64,000 nt of DNA from positions 176,632-240,631 of the forward strand of contig NZ_WQFE01000006.1 of NCBI RefSeq assembly GCF_013033965.1, given 5' to 3'. Source of the DNA: Ruegeria atlantica (GTDB lineage: Bacteria > Pseudomonadota > Alphaproteobacteria > Rhodobacterales > Rhodobacteraceae). The notes under the pieces were generated by a model that was given only the letters and a program-made list of their open reading frames with translations, was not told the origin of the DNA and ran no database searches. Both the position numbers and the translations under genes were made by a program. Below, piece by piece: positions 28,470 through 37,649 of the stretch. Each line of letters begins with the position of its first letter. The first letter of the stretch is position 1.

Positions 28470-29371
28470 TGGCTGAACTGTCCGCGACCCCACCTAAGAC
28501 CGAAGACCGCCCCAGTGCCCTGCGAGAGTTTTGGTACTATTTCAGCGAAAACCGAGGTGCCGTGTTCGGACTGTGGGTGTTTTCCGCTTTCGTCCTCTGC
28601 GCAGCCTTTGCGCCCTTACTGGCCCCCTATGACCCGACCGAACAGTTCCGCAATCACATCCTGCAGCCCCCAGCGTGGCAAGAGGGCGGCAGTTGGGCCT
28701 TCCCGTTGGGGACCGACCCGTTGGGCAGGGATATGTTGTCCCGGCTGATCATGGGCTCGCGCTATTCCTTCTTTGTCGGCATCGTGGTGGTTTGTGTGGC
28801 CGTGACGGGCGGTGTGATTGTCGGGCTGCTGTCGGGTTTTGCGCCCAAATGGGTCGATACTATGATCATGCGGGTAATGGATATCATTTTGTCCTTCCCT
28901 TCGCTGCTGCTTGCGCTGGTTCTGGTGGCCATCCTTGGTCCCTCGCTCACGAATGCAATGATCGCCATCGCTATCGTGTTCCAACCGCATTACGTGCGTT
29001 TAACCCGGGCATCAGTGTTGGCAGAACGGCAAAAGGACTATGTCACGTCGGCCCGCGTAGCCGGTGCGGGCAAGGCCCGGTTGATGTTCAAGACCGTGCT
29101 GCCGAATTGTCTGGCCCCGATCATCGTTCAGGCGGCGCTGTCGTTCTCGACTGCCATTCTGGATGCCGCAGCCCTTGGTTTTCTGGGCATGGGCGCACAG
29201 CCGCCGACACCGGAATGGGGCACCATGCTGGCCGAGGCGCGTGAATTCATCTTGCGCGCATGGTGGGTGGTGACTTTCCCCGGGTTGGCCATCCTTGTCA
29301 CTGTGCTGGCCATCAACCTGATGGGCGACGGTCTGCGCGATGCGCTAGATCCAAAGCTAAAGCGGAGCTGA
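28469..29371 (+). CDS. dppC: Dipeptide ABC transporter permease DppC
   Basis: A 300-residue inner-membrane permease starting MAELSATPPKTED. It has the OppC-type N-terminal segment (REFWYYFSENRGAVFGLW) and the signature FPLGTDPLGRDMLSRLI, followed by five further membrane segments. The EAA loop is GAGKARLMFKTVLPNCLAPIIV, which docks on DppD/DppF. It pairs with DppB to form the membrane channel. Its start overlaps the dppB stop (TGATG), and dppD follows after 4 nt. Confidence 0.94.
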   Translation: MAELSATPPKTEDRPSALREFWYYFSENRGAVFGLWVFSAFVLCAAFAPLLAPYDPTEQFRNHILQPPAWQEGGSWAFPLGTDPLGRDMLSRLIMGSRYSFFVGIVVVCVAVTGGVIVGLLSGFAPKWVDTMIMRVMDIILSFPSLLLALVLVAILGPSLTNAMIAIAIVFQPHYVRLTRASVLAERQKDYVTSARVAGAGKARLMFKTVLPNCLAPIIVQAALSFSTAILDAAALGFLGMGAQPPTPEWGTMLAEAREFILRAWWVVTFPGLAILVTVLAINLMGDGLRDALDPKLKRS

Positions 29372-29375
29372 CGAC

Positions 29376-30353
29376 ATGAGCCTGTTGGACATCCGAAACC
29401 TCACCGTCGAGTTTGCCACTGCCTCGGGTCAGTTCCGCGCTGTGGATGGCGTTGACCTGTCCGTCGACAAGGGCGAGTTGATGGCCATTGTCGGCGAAAG
29501 CGGCTCGGGTAAATCCGTGTCGATGCTGGCGCTGATGGGGTTGTTGCCGTGGACCGCCACTATCACCGCCGATCAGCTGAGTTTCGAAGGCATTGACCTA
29601 ACCAAAATCTCGGCTCGTGACCGCCGCAAGATCATCGGCAAGGACATTGCCATGATTTTTCAGGAACCGATGTCATCGCTGAATCCTTGCTTTACGGTCG
29701 GCTTCCAGATCAAGGAAGCCTTGCGCATCCACCTGGGCCTGAACCGAAAGGAACGCCACCAACGCGCCATTGAGCTGTTCGATCAGGTCGGTATTCCGGC
29801 ACCGGAAAGCCGCCTGAACACGTTTCCTCATCAGATGTCCGGCGGCATGAACCAGCGGGTGATGATAGCGATGGCCATCGCCTGCAACCCCAAGCTGTTG
29901 ATAGCGGATGAGCCGACGACAGCTCTGGATGTGACCATTCAGGCACAAATCCTTGATCTGTTGGTCCGTCTGAGGGATGAACAGGAGATGGGTTTGGTCC
30001 TTATTACGCACGATATGGGCGTCGTCGCGGAAACAGCCGAACGCGTGCAGGTCCAATATGCTGGCCAAAAGGTTGAAGAACAGCCGGTCAAAGACCTGTT
30101 CCGCACCCCGCGTCACCCCTATACCACTGCTCTGCTCAGCGCTTTGCCGGAACGGGCTACCTCCAAGATATTGCCAACCATTCCCGGCGTCGTTCCGGGG
30201 CAGTTCGACCGGCCCAAAGGCTGTCTGTTCAGCCCCAGATGCCGATATGCCGATGATCTGTGCCGGTCGTTGCCACCAACCCCGCACGGTGCGGAGTTCG
30301 GCAAAGCCCGCTGCCATTATGTTGAAAAGATTACAGCCGGAGAACTGGCATGA
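29376..30353 (+). CDS. dppD: Dipeptide ABC transporter ATPase DppD
   Basis: A 325-residue ATP-binding subunit. Walker A is [12 protein letters not shown] (about 40-47), Q-loop [11 protein letters not shown], signature [15 protein letters not shown], Walker [13 protein letters not shown] and H-loop ITHDMGV. The C-terminal oligopeptide ABC domain has cysteines arranged as in families that carry a 4Fe-4S cluster or zinc ([14 protein letters not shown] and a later RCHY). It powers peptide import with DppF. Its 3' end overlaps dppF by 4 nt. Confidence 0.94.
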   Translation: MSLLDIRNLTVEFATASGQFRAVDGVDLSVDKGELMAIVGESGSGKSVSMLALMGLLPWTATITADQLSFEGIDLTKISARDRRKIIGKDIAMIFQEPMSSLNPCFTVGFQIKEALRIHLGLNRKERHQRAIELFDQVGIPAPESRLNTFPHQMSGGMNQRVMIAMAIACNPKLLIADEPTTALDVTIQAQILDLLVRLRDEQEMGLVLITHDMGVVAETAERVQVQYAGQKVEEQPVKDLFRTPRHPYTTALLSALPERATSKILPTIPGVVPGQFDRPKGCLFSPRCRYADDLCRSLPPTPHGAEFGKARCHYVEKITAGELA

Positions 30354-31306
30354 CTGCCCCCATTGTTCAGGCCAGTGAATTGGCCAGGTTTTACACTGTC
30401 AAAGGTGGGCTGCTGTCGAAACCGGCAACCGTAAAGGCATTGTCCGGTGTGGATTTCGAACTGCGGCCGGGCAAAACTCTGGCCATCGTTGGGGAATCCG
30501 GCTGCGGAAAATCGACCCTCGCACGGGTGGTGACTATGATTGAAGAGCCGACCTCGGGCAATCTGGTTATCGATGGCGTTGACATCACCCCGTCGAAATG
30601 GGCTCAGATGCGTGAGACAGTACAGATCGTTTTTCAGGACCCGTACGGCTCGCTCAACCCGCGCCAACGGATCGGGCAAATCCTGCAAGAGCCATTGATC
30701 ATAAATCGCCGCGACATGTCCGCAGCCGACCGGGAAGCGCGCGCGCGCGAAATGATCGAGCTTGTGGGCCTGCGTCCCGAACATTACGATCGCTATCCGC
30801 ATATGTTCTCGGGCGGGCAGCGGCAGCGGATCGCCATCGCCCGTGCGCTGATGCTGAACCCAAAAGTTCTGGTGCTGGATGAGCCTGTCTCGGCTTTGGA
30901 CGTCTCAATCCAATCGCAAATTCTGAACCTGTTGGTCGAGCTGCAGGAACGCCTGAACCTCGCCTATCTGTTCATTTCGCATGACCTCTCGGTGGTGAAG
31001 CATTTCGCCGACGATGTGATCGTCATGTACTTGGGCCGTGCGGTTGAGAAGGCTCCGAAGGAAAAACTGTTTGCCGCCCCCCGGCACCCTTATTCCAAGG
31101 CGCTTTTGTCGACGACGCCCAGGGCCGACCCCGAAGCGCAAAAGGATCGGATCAAACTGGAAGGCGAGCTTCCTTCCCCAATGAACATCCCCAAAGGCTG
31201 CGCCTTTGCACAGCGTTGCTGGCTTGCGACCGAAAAGTGCCGTGCAGCGCCGCCCGAGTTGAGCGGCGCGGACCACAAAGTGGCCTGCCTACATCCACTG
31301 GGATAA
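30350..31306 (+). CDS. dppF: Dipeptide ABC transporter ATPase DppF
   Basis: A 318-residue ATP-binding subunit. Motifs: Walker A GESGCGKSTLAR, Q-loop VFQDPYGSLNPRQ, signature FSGGQRQRIAIARAL, Walker B VLVLDEPVSALD, H-loop ISHDLSV. The C-terminal CAFAQRCWLATEKC segment is the usual cysteine-rich oligopeptide ABC tail. It is the last gene of the dpp operon and converges on the gntR gene with 13 nt between stops, with no terminator visible in the gap. Confidence 0.94.
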   Translation: MTAPIVQASELARFYTVKGGLLSKPATVKALSGVDFELRPGKTLAIVGESGCGKSTLARVVTMIEEPTSGNLVIDGVDITPSKWAQMRETVQIVFQDPYGSLNPRQRIGQILQEPLIINRRDMSAADREARAREMIELVGLRPEHYDRYPHMFSGGQRQRIAIARALMLNPKVLVLDEPVSALDVSIQSQILNLLVELQERLNLAYLFISHDLSVVKHFADDVIVMYLGRAVEKAPKEKLFAAPRHPYSKALLSTTPRADPEAQKDRIKLEGELPSPMNIPKGCAFAQRCWLATEKCRAAPPELSGADHKVACLHPLG

Positions 31307-31319
31307 CAAGGGCGGGCGT

Positions 31320-32000
31320 TCAGCCGATCTCGCCTTTCCGCGTCTTTATGACCATTGCCAGCAATTGATCTTTGGTCCTTTGAATATGCTTGGTCAGCAG
31401 TTCGCCTGCGGCGTCAACCTGACCCTTGCGGGCAAGTGACAAAAGCTGGCGGTGATCTTTCTTGGCGGGCTCGCGCTGTTCCATCACGCTTAGATGCATG
31501 CGAACATAGCGGTCCGATTGCAGATTGACCCGTTGCAGGATCTCGTTGGTCAACCCTCGGTCAGCGGCTGCGTAAAGCGCCTTGTGGTATTCATAGTTCA
31601 GGCTACCCCATCGCCCGACATTATAAGCTTCGTAAGACTTTTCCATGTCGTCGAGCAGCTTTTCACATTTGGCAAAATCGGCTTCGGTCATCTGCGGGAT
31701 AGCCCGTTTGAACAGATCGACCTCCAGCAACACACGAAGATCAAAAATTTCGCCAATTTCCGAAAGCGAATGCGAGGTCACCGATGCACCACGGTTGTTT
31801 GTCAGCTGCACAAGGCCCTCGGCATCAAGCCGTTTCAAGGCCTCGCGGATTGGCATCCGCGAGACATCATAATCCTCGGCAAGGGCCTCTTGCCGGATGG
31901 TTTCGCCCTCGGCCATCTCTCCGCTTAGGATACGTTCCCGCAGATCATTGGTGATGACTTCTGGAAGGCTTTGACGTGCGATAGCGCGGGTTCTGGGCAT
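31320..32000 (-). CDS. GntR family (FCD) regulator of the dpp operon
   Basis: A 226-residue regulator starting MPRTRAIARQSLPEV. The N-terminal winged helix spans about residues 12-75 (IRQEALAEDYDVSRMPIREALKRLDAEGLVQ), with the RMPIREAL recognition helix common to GntR proteins. The C-terminal FCD ligand domain is all-helical, with FDLRVLLEVDLFKRAIP and the metal-linked His residues expected there (HKALYAAA). It is convergent with dppF. The palindrome TGTAT-N5-ATACA lies 27 nt upstream of its own start and again over the dppA promoter, so it is predicted to control itself and dpp, with a peptide or derived amino acid as ligand. The frame is open upstream, but the family begins at this ATG. Confidence 0.92.
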   Translation of the reverse strand: MPRTRAIARQSLPEVITNDLRERILSGEMAEGETIRQEALAEDYDVSRMPIREALKRLDAEGLVQLTNNRGASVTSHSLSEIGEIFDLRVLLEVDLFKRAIPQMTEADFAKCEKLLDDMEKSYEAYNVGRWGSLNYEYHKALYAAADRGLTNEILQRVNLQSDRYVRMHLSVMEQREPAKKDHRQLLSLARKGQVDAAGELLTKHIQRTKDQLLAMVIKTRKGEIG

Positions 32001-32025
32001 TAGAGTGGTCTCAGTCGGTGTAAAC

Positions 32026-32045
32026 TTGTATCCAAAATACAAAAT
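32026..32045. promoter_or_regulatory. Predicted GntR (FCD) operator upstream of gntR
   Basis: TTGTATCCAAAATACAAAAT holds the palindrome TGTAT-N5-ATACA at 32027-32041. Its reverse complement matches the dppA-upstream site in 19 of 20 positions. It lies in the divergent region between the GntR gene (32000, leftward) and the GlxA-type gene (32172, rightward), so it may act on both. Confidence 0.75.
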
Positions 32046-32171
32046 GAGCGTTCGATTTCCAAGGGTGTTGCATCTATTGATAAACATAAATTGCACGAGG
32101 GCTTTGGCAGGCAATTTTCCGGACACCAGAGCAGGTGAGGTTGCAATGTTCCAAAGCGGAGGAGGGGTTTA

Positions 32172-33185
32172 GTGGACAGCCAGCGTTTCCTGCCCAAGGG
32201 GGCGATCTCCGTCGATGTTCCCTATGATGGGCCGCCCAAGGCGTTCCATTTCCTGTTGCTGCCTAAAACCACGATGCTGGCTTTCAGCGCCGCGATTGAA
32301 CCTCTGCGTGTTTCAAACCAATTGGCCCGGAAGCAGTTGTTCGAATGGTACGTTCTGACGACGGATGGCGCTCCGGTCACGTGCTCAAACGGTATTCGCA
32401 TTCAGGCCGACCAACCTATGCACGACCTCGAGCAAGGGGCATATACTTTCGTGTGTTCCGGCACCGAGCCGATGGCTTCGTTTGACGACCGTGTTCTGAA
32501 TTGGATTCGTCGGCAAAAGGCCCATGGATGCGATTTTGGCGGTATCTGCACCGGGGCATTTGCCTTGGCCAAGGCGGGCTTGATCAAAGATAAGAAATTC
32601 ACGGTCCATTGGGAAAACCGCCCTGGGTTCTGCGAGTACTTCCCCTCGATGACGCCAACCCAGAACCTGTATGAGATAGACGGCAAACTGCGCACCTGTG
32701 GCGGCGGGCATGCAAGCACCGATATGATGTTGGAAGTGATCGAGGAACTGTTCGGCAATACTCTGGCTGTCAATGTATCCGAGATGTGTTTGCACAGGCG
32801 TGTCGGAGAAAGCGGCAGCAAGCAGGTTTCGCCTGTCTCGGCGCTTTTGGGGACCCGCAACGCCAAGCTGGTCGAAGCAGTCCAGATCATGCGGGACAAC
32901 GTTGAAACGCCATTAAGCCTTGAGGCGGTGGCAGGTCAGGCATCTCTTTCCAGACGCCATATGGAGCGGCTGTTCCAGCAACACACCAAGATGTCACCCG
33001 GCCAATATTACAACAACCTCAGGCTGGATCGCGCCTTTGCCCTTTTGAATGAGACCGATCTAAGCGTATCCGAGATTGCCTTTGCCTCCGGGTTTTCCAG
33101 CACGGATAGGCTGTCGGTGCATTTCCGTGGCCGATACAAGATCTCTCCACATAACTTCCGCCGGTCTTGGTCGCAGGATAGCTAA
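32172..33185 (+). CDS. GlxA family (DJ-1/PfpI plus AraC) transcriptional regulator
   Basis: A 337-residue protein with a GTG start supported by the strong GGAGGAGGGG just upstream. Residues about 20-190 form a class I glutamine-amidotransferase-like (DJ-1/PfpI) domain, with the nucleophile-elbow-like GGICTGAFALAKAGL. Residues about 230-330 carry two AraC helix-turn-helix motifs (LEAVAGQASLSRRHMERLF and VSEIAFASGFSSTDRLSVHF). Relatives such as GbdR and CdhR activate quaternary-amine catabolism on binding betaine-like compounds. Here the downstream neighbour is a PhnY-like dehydrogenase, 176 nt away, a possible target. Confidence 0.92.
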   Translation: MDSQRFLPKGAISVDVPYDGPPKAFHFLLLPKTTMLAFSAAIEPLRVSNQLARKQLFEWYVLTTDGAPVTCSNGIRIQADQPMHDLEQGAYTFVCSGTEPMASFDDRVLNWIRRQKAHGCDFGGICTGAFALAKAGLIKDKKFTVHWENRPGFCEYFPSMTPTQNLYEIDGKLRTCGGGHASTDMMLEVIEELFGNTLAVNVSEMCLHRRVGESGSKQVSPVSALLGTRNAKLVEAVQIMRDNVETPLSLEAVAGQASLSRRHMERLFQQHTKMSPGQYYNNLRLDRAFALLNETDLSVSEIAFASGFSSTDRLSVHFRGRYKISPHNFRRSWSQDS

Positions 33186-33361
33186 GATCAATGGTGTGAA
33201 TTGCGCACCAGGCGTGGCATTTTTTTGGCAATCTTGAGTGACGTCACTGCTTGCGGTGCATTGACCAAGAAGGAAGTTCCTTTCATCGTCATTCCCATGA
33301 TCGAAAATCCGCAACATCCGCGCTTAAACAAATATGTCACTGTAGCGGCGGCCCCATAAAC

Positions 33362-34822
33362 ATGGACGGTATCATGAACACTTCCGATGTCCGCAACGAA
33401 GGCATGCGAATAGGTGGCGAGATCGTCTTTACCGATGCTACCGTCCCCGTACACTACCCCTACACGAATGAGGTTGTCGGAACCGTCCCCGCTGGTACCG
33501 CTGAACATGCGCGCAGAGCATTCGAGATTGCGGCAAATTACACTCCAAAACTAACGCGCTATGAACGCAGTGAAATTCTGCGGCGCGCCGGTATCTTGAT
33601 TGGCGAGAAACGGGAATATCTCGCTAAATGGTTGACGCTTGAGCTTGGCATCTGCCATCAGCACTCGATCTACGAAACCAGGCGCGCGCAGGACGTTTTC
33701 CAGTTTTCCGCAGCTGAGGCACTAAAGGACGATGCAGAAGTATTCTCGTGTGATCTGACCCCCAACGGTAAAGAGCGCAAAATCTTTACCAAACGCGAAC
33801 CAGTCAATGCCATCAGTGCGATTACACCGTTCAATCATCCGCTGAACATGGTCAGTCACAAAATTGCGCCGTCCATAGCCACCAATAACTGTATGGTCTG
33901 CAAGCCGACCGAGCTGACCCCCCTGACAGCATTGACGTTGGCAGACATCCTGTACGAAGCAGGGCTGCCGTCGGAGATGTTTCAAGTCGTGACTGGCTGG
34001 CCGCAGGACATAGGCGAAGAGATGATCACCAATGAGCATATCGACATCATCACCTTCACCGGAGGCGTGTCGGTGGGCAAGATGATCGCGTCCAAGGCGG
34101 GTTACAAACGACAGGCACTAGAGTTGGGCGGCAACGATCCTCTGATCGTTCTGAACGATTTGAGCGACGCCGATTTGGACAAGGCCGCCAGTATCGCTAT
34201 GGCCGGGGCCACCGGAAATTCGGGACAGCGTTGCACCGCGATCAAGCGCATTTTGGTTCAGGAAAGCGTCGCAGACAGGTTTGTGCCATTTGTTTTGAAA
34301 AAGGCCAAGGCCATCCGGTTTGGTGATCCTCAGGACCCGGAAACGCAGTTGGGTTGCGTCATCCATGAGCAAGCTGCTGAATTGTTCGAAAGTCGCGTGC
34401 AAATGGCAGCAGAAGAGGGGGCGGATATCCTCTATCATCCGGGTCGTAACGGGGCATTGTTACCTCCGATTGTTGTCGACAGGGTGCCCCACAGCAGCGA
34501 GTTGGTGATGGAAGAGACGTTTGGGCCAATCGTACCGATCGTACGTGTCCCGGATGACGACGCGCAGGTTATGGATATCTCGAACGGAACCGCATTTGGC
34601 CTATCGGCCGGGGTCTGCACAAATGACTTGAACCGCGCGATTGCCTTTATCAATGGTTTGAAGGTCGGCACCTGCAATATCTGGGAACAACCCGGATACC
34701 GGATCGAAATGTCCCCGTTTGGCGGCATCAAGGACAGCGGCAATGGCGTCAAAGAAGGTGTGATAGAAGCAATGAAGTTCTTCACCAACGTCAAAACATA
34801 TTCGCTGCCGTGGCCCGAGTGA
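33362..34822 (+). CDS. Aldehyde dehydrogenase, PhnY (phosphonoacetaldehyde dehydrogenase)-like
   Basis: A 486-residue NAD(P)-dependent aldehyde dehydrogenase. The start at 33362 ([14 protein letters not shown]) gives the usual PhnY length; ATG at 33374 is also possible. Motifs: [13 protein letters not shown] (cofactor binding), ELGGNDP (general base Glu), and [12 protein letters not shown] with the catalytic Cys. The sequence resembles rhizobial PhnY along its length ([33 protein letters not shown] terminus). PhnY oxidises phosphonoacetaldehyde to phosphonoacetate, but no PhnW, PhnA or phosphonate importer is nearby, so the substrate is inferred by resemblance only. The GlxA-type regulator lies directly upstream. 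Confidence 0.85.
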   Translation: MDGIMNTSDVRNEGMRIGGEIVFTDATVPVHYPYTNEVVGTVPAGTAEHARRAFEIAANYTPKLTRYERSEILRRAGILIGEKREYLAKWLTLELGICHQHSIYETRRAQDVFQFSAAEALKDDAEVFSCDLTPNGKERKIFTKREPVNAISAITPFNHPLNMVSHKIAPSIATNNCMVCKPTELTPLTALTLADILYEAGLPSEMFQVVTGWPQDIGEEMITNEHIDIITFTGGVSVGKMIASKAGYKRQALELGGNDPLIVLNDLSDADLDKAASIAMAGATGNSGQRCTAIKRILVQESVADRFVPFVLKKAKAIRFGDPQDPETQLGCVIHEQAAELFESRVQMAAEEGADILYHPGRNGALLPPIVVDRVPHSSELVMEETFGPIVPIVRVPDDDAQVMDISNGTAFGLSAGVCTNDLNRAIAFINGLKVGTCNIWEQPGYRIEMSPFGGIKDSGNGVKEGVIEAMKFFTNVKTYSLPWPE

Positions 34823-35090
34823 TCCGGCGCACGATATTCAGTTTTTCGAACATTTGTCTGCCGCAGCCGACGCGATTCCCAAGTATTCTAACCGGCACTG
34901 GCCGTACCGTCGAACTAGGTCGAACCAAACACAAGTTGCAGCAGGTTTTTGACCTGCCTTGTCAAAAAACCAACTTCTGTAACGGGTTAATCGTGCGGTT
35001 GAGTTATTGTATTCTCGTTTCGTAATTCCGAAACTTTTGTGCTAGTGTCTGAACAGATTTTACAGATTTCTTTCAAAGGTACTTTTTATC

Positions 35091-35732
35091 GTGAGCAGCA
35101 GTTCAAATAACACGTTCAGGTTGCGCCCAATGGAAAGGGCAGATCTGGATTCCGTTCTGAGTTGGTTTCAGGACGTTGAAGACCTTGCGCGCTTTGATCG
35201 TACGACGCGTGTTCCCCTCAATACATCGCATGCCGAAGAATGGTGGAAAGACGCATTCACGTCTTCCGATGCCAGCCGCAAATGTTGGTTTGTGGTCGAG
35301 TCCTCCGCAGGTAAAGCCGTTGGGTTGGCTGGGCTTGAGTCCATCTCCAACATCAATCGCGATGCAGTGGTTGCGGTCTTTGTCGACAGGGCCATGCGCA
35401 GATCCGGTGTTGGGCTGCGGGCGTCCGCTTTGGTGCTGGATTTGGCGTTTCGGCAGCTGGGTTTAAATCGCATAACCTCTTATTATCGCGCAGACAATCA
35501 TCACAGTCGCGATCTCGTGGCTAAGATCGGGTTCCAGATAGAAGGGACGATGCGCCAAGCCTGGTTCGCTGAAGGAGAGTTTAGTGACATGGTTGTCGTA
35601 GGCATTTTGAAGTCCGAATGGATGGTTCATCGAGAGGTTCTGGCGCAGGAACTGGATGCGAAGACGACGGTGATACTAGGACCGAACGATTGCGTCGCCT
35701 GGTCATGGCCGCCTCGGAAATCAGAGGTTTGA
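35091..35732 (+). CDS. GNAT family N-acetyltransferase, RimJ/RimL type
   Basis: A 213-residue protein with a GTG start (MSSSSNNTFRLRPMERAD) and AAAGG about 12 nt upstream. It has the RimJ/RimL acetyltransferase layout: RLRPMERADLDSVLSWF at the N-terminus, GLAGLESISNINRDAVVAVFVD, then the acetyl-CoA loop RSGVGLRASALVLDLAF in place of the classic Q/RxxGxG/A. The following LGLNRITSYYRADNHHSRDLVAKIGFQIEGTMRQ is the hallmark of this branch. It may acetylate a protein N-terminus, an amino acid or a polyamine. The last 30 residues diverge from the family. It precedes the cyclase gene by 94 nt. Confidence 0.88.
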   Translation: MSSSSNNTFRLRPMERADLDSVLSWFQDVEDLARFDRTTRVPLNTSHAEEWWKDAFTSSDASRKCWFVVESSAGKAVGLAGLESISNINRDAVVAVFVDRAMRRSGVGLRASALVLDLAFRQLGLNRITSYYRADNHHSRDLVAKIGFQIEGTMRQAWFAEGEFSDMVVVGILKSEWMVHREVLAQELDAKTTVILGPNDCVAWSWPPRKSEV

Positions 35733-35826
35733 TCAGTTCTGGTCAAAACAGCTTCAGTCGTCAAAAGCTAATTTTGATATATGTTGGTTACGGGTCCGCA
35801 TTGAATCCGAAAAAAGAGTTACACTT

Positions 35827-37596
35827 GTGAGTACGACAATTTCTGACATTCCAATTACTCAACGACTCGGCGCGGTATTGTTTGCTGATGTCGTTGGATA
35901 TTCCCGGCTTATGAGTGAAAATGAGCTGGATACGTATAATGAATTGAAATCATTGATATCTTTACTGGAAGAGTCTTGTGCTAAATACCACGGTCGCGTT
36001 GTCGAAGTGCGTGGAGACGGGATTTTGGTCCTGTTCGAAACTGCAACCAGCGCAGTGGAGTTTGGGGTCGAGTTGCATCAGATCGCAAGCGATCACAACA
36101 AAACCAGGCCACAGGACAAGCGAATCAAGTTCCGGGCCGGGATTCACCTCGGAGAAATCCTGATCGACGAGCGCGGCATACACGGCGACAACGTCAATAT
36201 CGCCGCCCGGTTGCAAGAAATTGCAGAGCCTGAACGGGTTTATGTCAGCTCGGCCGTATATGAGCAGGTCTGCAATCGCTTGCGTTTTGGGTACGAGTTT
36301 CTTGGACCAAAACAGCTAAAGAACATCCTGAATCCGATCTCGACATACTGCGTTCGCAGCGAAATGGCCGGTGCGACAATGGCTGGCACGATGCGTCCGG
36401 ATTTGCAGGGAGACATCTTCGAGCGGCCGGACACGCCGTCAGTGGCGATTCTGCCCTTCAGCAGCTCAGGCGGGGATGAATCTGACAGTTGGATTGCCGA
36501 AGGTCTGACAGACGACATTATCATGAACCTGTCCAAGTTTCGGAATCTGTTTGTCATCGCCCGGAACTCGTCGTTTTTCTTCAAGACACAATCGATGCCT
36601 CCAAAAGAGGCAGCGCAAAAGCTAAACGTTCGGTATGTCGCACGCGGCAGCGTACGTCGATCGGCCAGTCGCATTAGGATTTCCGCTGAATTGATTGATG
36701 CCAACACCGAGCGCACGATCTGGGGCGAACGGTTTGATCGCAAAATTGACGATATCTTCGACATACTTGACGAAGTGACGGAGTGCATCGTTGCGGCCAC
36801 AGCAGTGATGATCGAGTCGCATGAAAAGCGGCGAATGATTCAGGCTATCCCATCCGATCTGGAAGCCTATGGTTCGGTTTTGCAAGGCCAGCATCACATC
36901 TTCAAATATACCCGAAACGACAACCGCAAGGCCCAGAATTTCTATCAATCAGCCCTAGAAAGGGACGAAAGGTATGCCCGTGCTGCCGCAGCGCTGTCGC
37001 GAACATTAAATATTGATTGGCGTTATTCCTGGGCCGACGAGCCATCGCAGGCGTTGGAAAAAGCGCTGATGCTGGCGCAACGCGCAATCGAGTTGGACCC
37101 GACTGATGCGCGTGGTTTCGGCGAATTGGGCTATGTGCACCTTTACCGCAAAGAGCATGACGCAGCCATTCAGTCCTATCAGAGGGCGTTGGCTTTAAAC
37201 CCGAATGACGCGGATATGCATTCTGACTTTGCAGACGCGCTGGCCCATTCGGGCGACAATGAAACGGCCATAACGCATCTTCAGCAAGCAATGCGCCTAA
37301 ATCCCTACTTCCCGGATCAATACCTTTGGCACTTGGGTGGAGCGTATTATAATCTAAGACGGTATGAGGATGTCATTGAGACGGTCAACAAGATGAATAA
37401 TCCGACCGAGGGGCAGCGTATGCTGGCTGCTAGCTATGCGCAGCTTGGCCAAACGGACATGGCCCGCCTGATACGGGAAAAACACCACGAAGCTCACCCT
37501 AACTTTTCGCTGGACCGGTGGACGTCCATTCAGCCGGATCGGCTGGAGGAAGACACGCAGCACTTTGTGGAAGGTTTGAAAAAAGCCGGGTTCTGA
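35827..37596 (+). CDS. Class III adenylate/guanylate cyclase with TolB-like and TPR domains
   Basis: A 589-residue protein with a GTG start. Residues about 12-180 are a cyclase homology domain with both metal-binding Asp residues (AVLFADVVGYS, D21; RGDGILVLF, D64) and the later GDNVNIAARLQ loop. Residues about 205-340 match the FlgO/TolB-N-like segment often found in these proteins (VAILPFSSSG...WIAEGLTDDIIMNLSKF...YVARGSVRRS). From about 370 onwards there are at least four tetratricopeptide repeats (ALELDPTDARGFGELGYVHL; ALALNPNDADMHSDFADAL). No membrane helix is evident, so it is probably a cytoplasmic cyclase with a protein-binding tail, a type common in rhizobia and roseobacters. It ends at a strong hairpin facing the SGAKV-repeat gene. 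Confidence 0.9.
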   Translation: MSTTISDIPITQRLGAVLFADVVGYSRLMSENELDTYNELKSLISLLEESCAKYHGRVVEVRGDGILVLFETATSAVEFGVELHQIASDHNKTRPQDKRIKFRAGIHLGEILIDERGIHGDNVNIAARLQEIAEPERVYVSSAVYEQVCNRLRFGYEFLGPKQLKNILNPISTYCVRSEMAGATMAGTMRPDLQGDIFERPDTPSVAILPFSSSGGDESDSWIAEGLTDDIIMNLSKFRNLFVIARNSSFFFKTQSMPPKEAAQKLNVRYVARGSVRRSASRIRISAELIDANTERTIWGERFDRKIDDIFDILDEVTECIVAATAVMIESHEKRRMIQAIPSDLEAYGSVLQGQHHIFKYTRNDNRKAQNFYQSALERDERYARAAAALSRTLNIDWRYSWADEPSQALEKALMLAQRAIELDPTDARGFGELGYVHLYRKEHDAAIQSYQRALALNPNDADMHSDFADALAHSGDNETAITHLQQAMRLNPYFPDQYLWHLGGAYYNLRRYEDVIETVNKMNNPTEGQRMLAASYAQLGQTDMARLIREKHHEAHPNFSLDRWTSIQPDRLEEDTQHFVEGLKKAGF

Positions 37597-37603
37597 ATAG
37601 CAA

Positions 37604-37626
37604 AGGGCCCCACGATAGGGGGCCCT
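37604..37626. terminator. Bidirectional terminator between the cyclase and the YcaO/TfuA operon
   Basis: An 8-bp GC stem (AGGGCCCC / GGGGCCCT, 7-nt loop) starts 8 nt after the cyclase stop and is followed by GAATTTCCTTTTG. The SGAKV-repeat gene ends 24 nt further right in the opposite direction, so it can serve both transcripts. Confidence 0.75.
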
Positions 37627-37649
37627 GAATTTCCTTTTGTAAGTTAGAC

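Noticed and set aside
34941..34957. GCAGGT-TTTTG-ACCTGC hairpin after the aldehyde dehydrogenase gene
   Set aside because: The stem is only six pairs and no T-run follows, so it was not called as a terminator.
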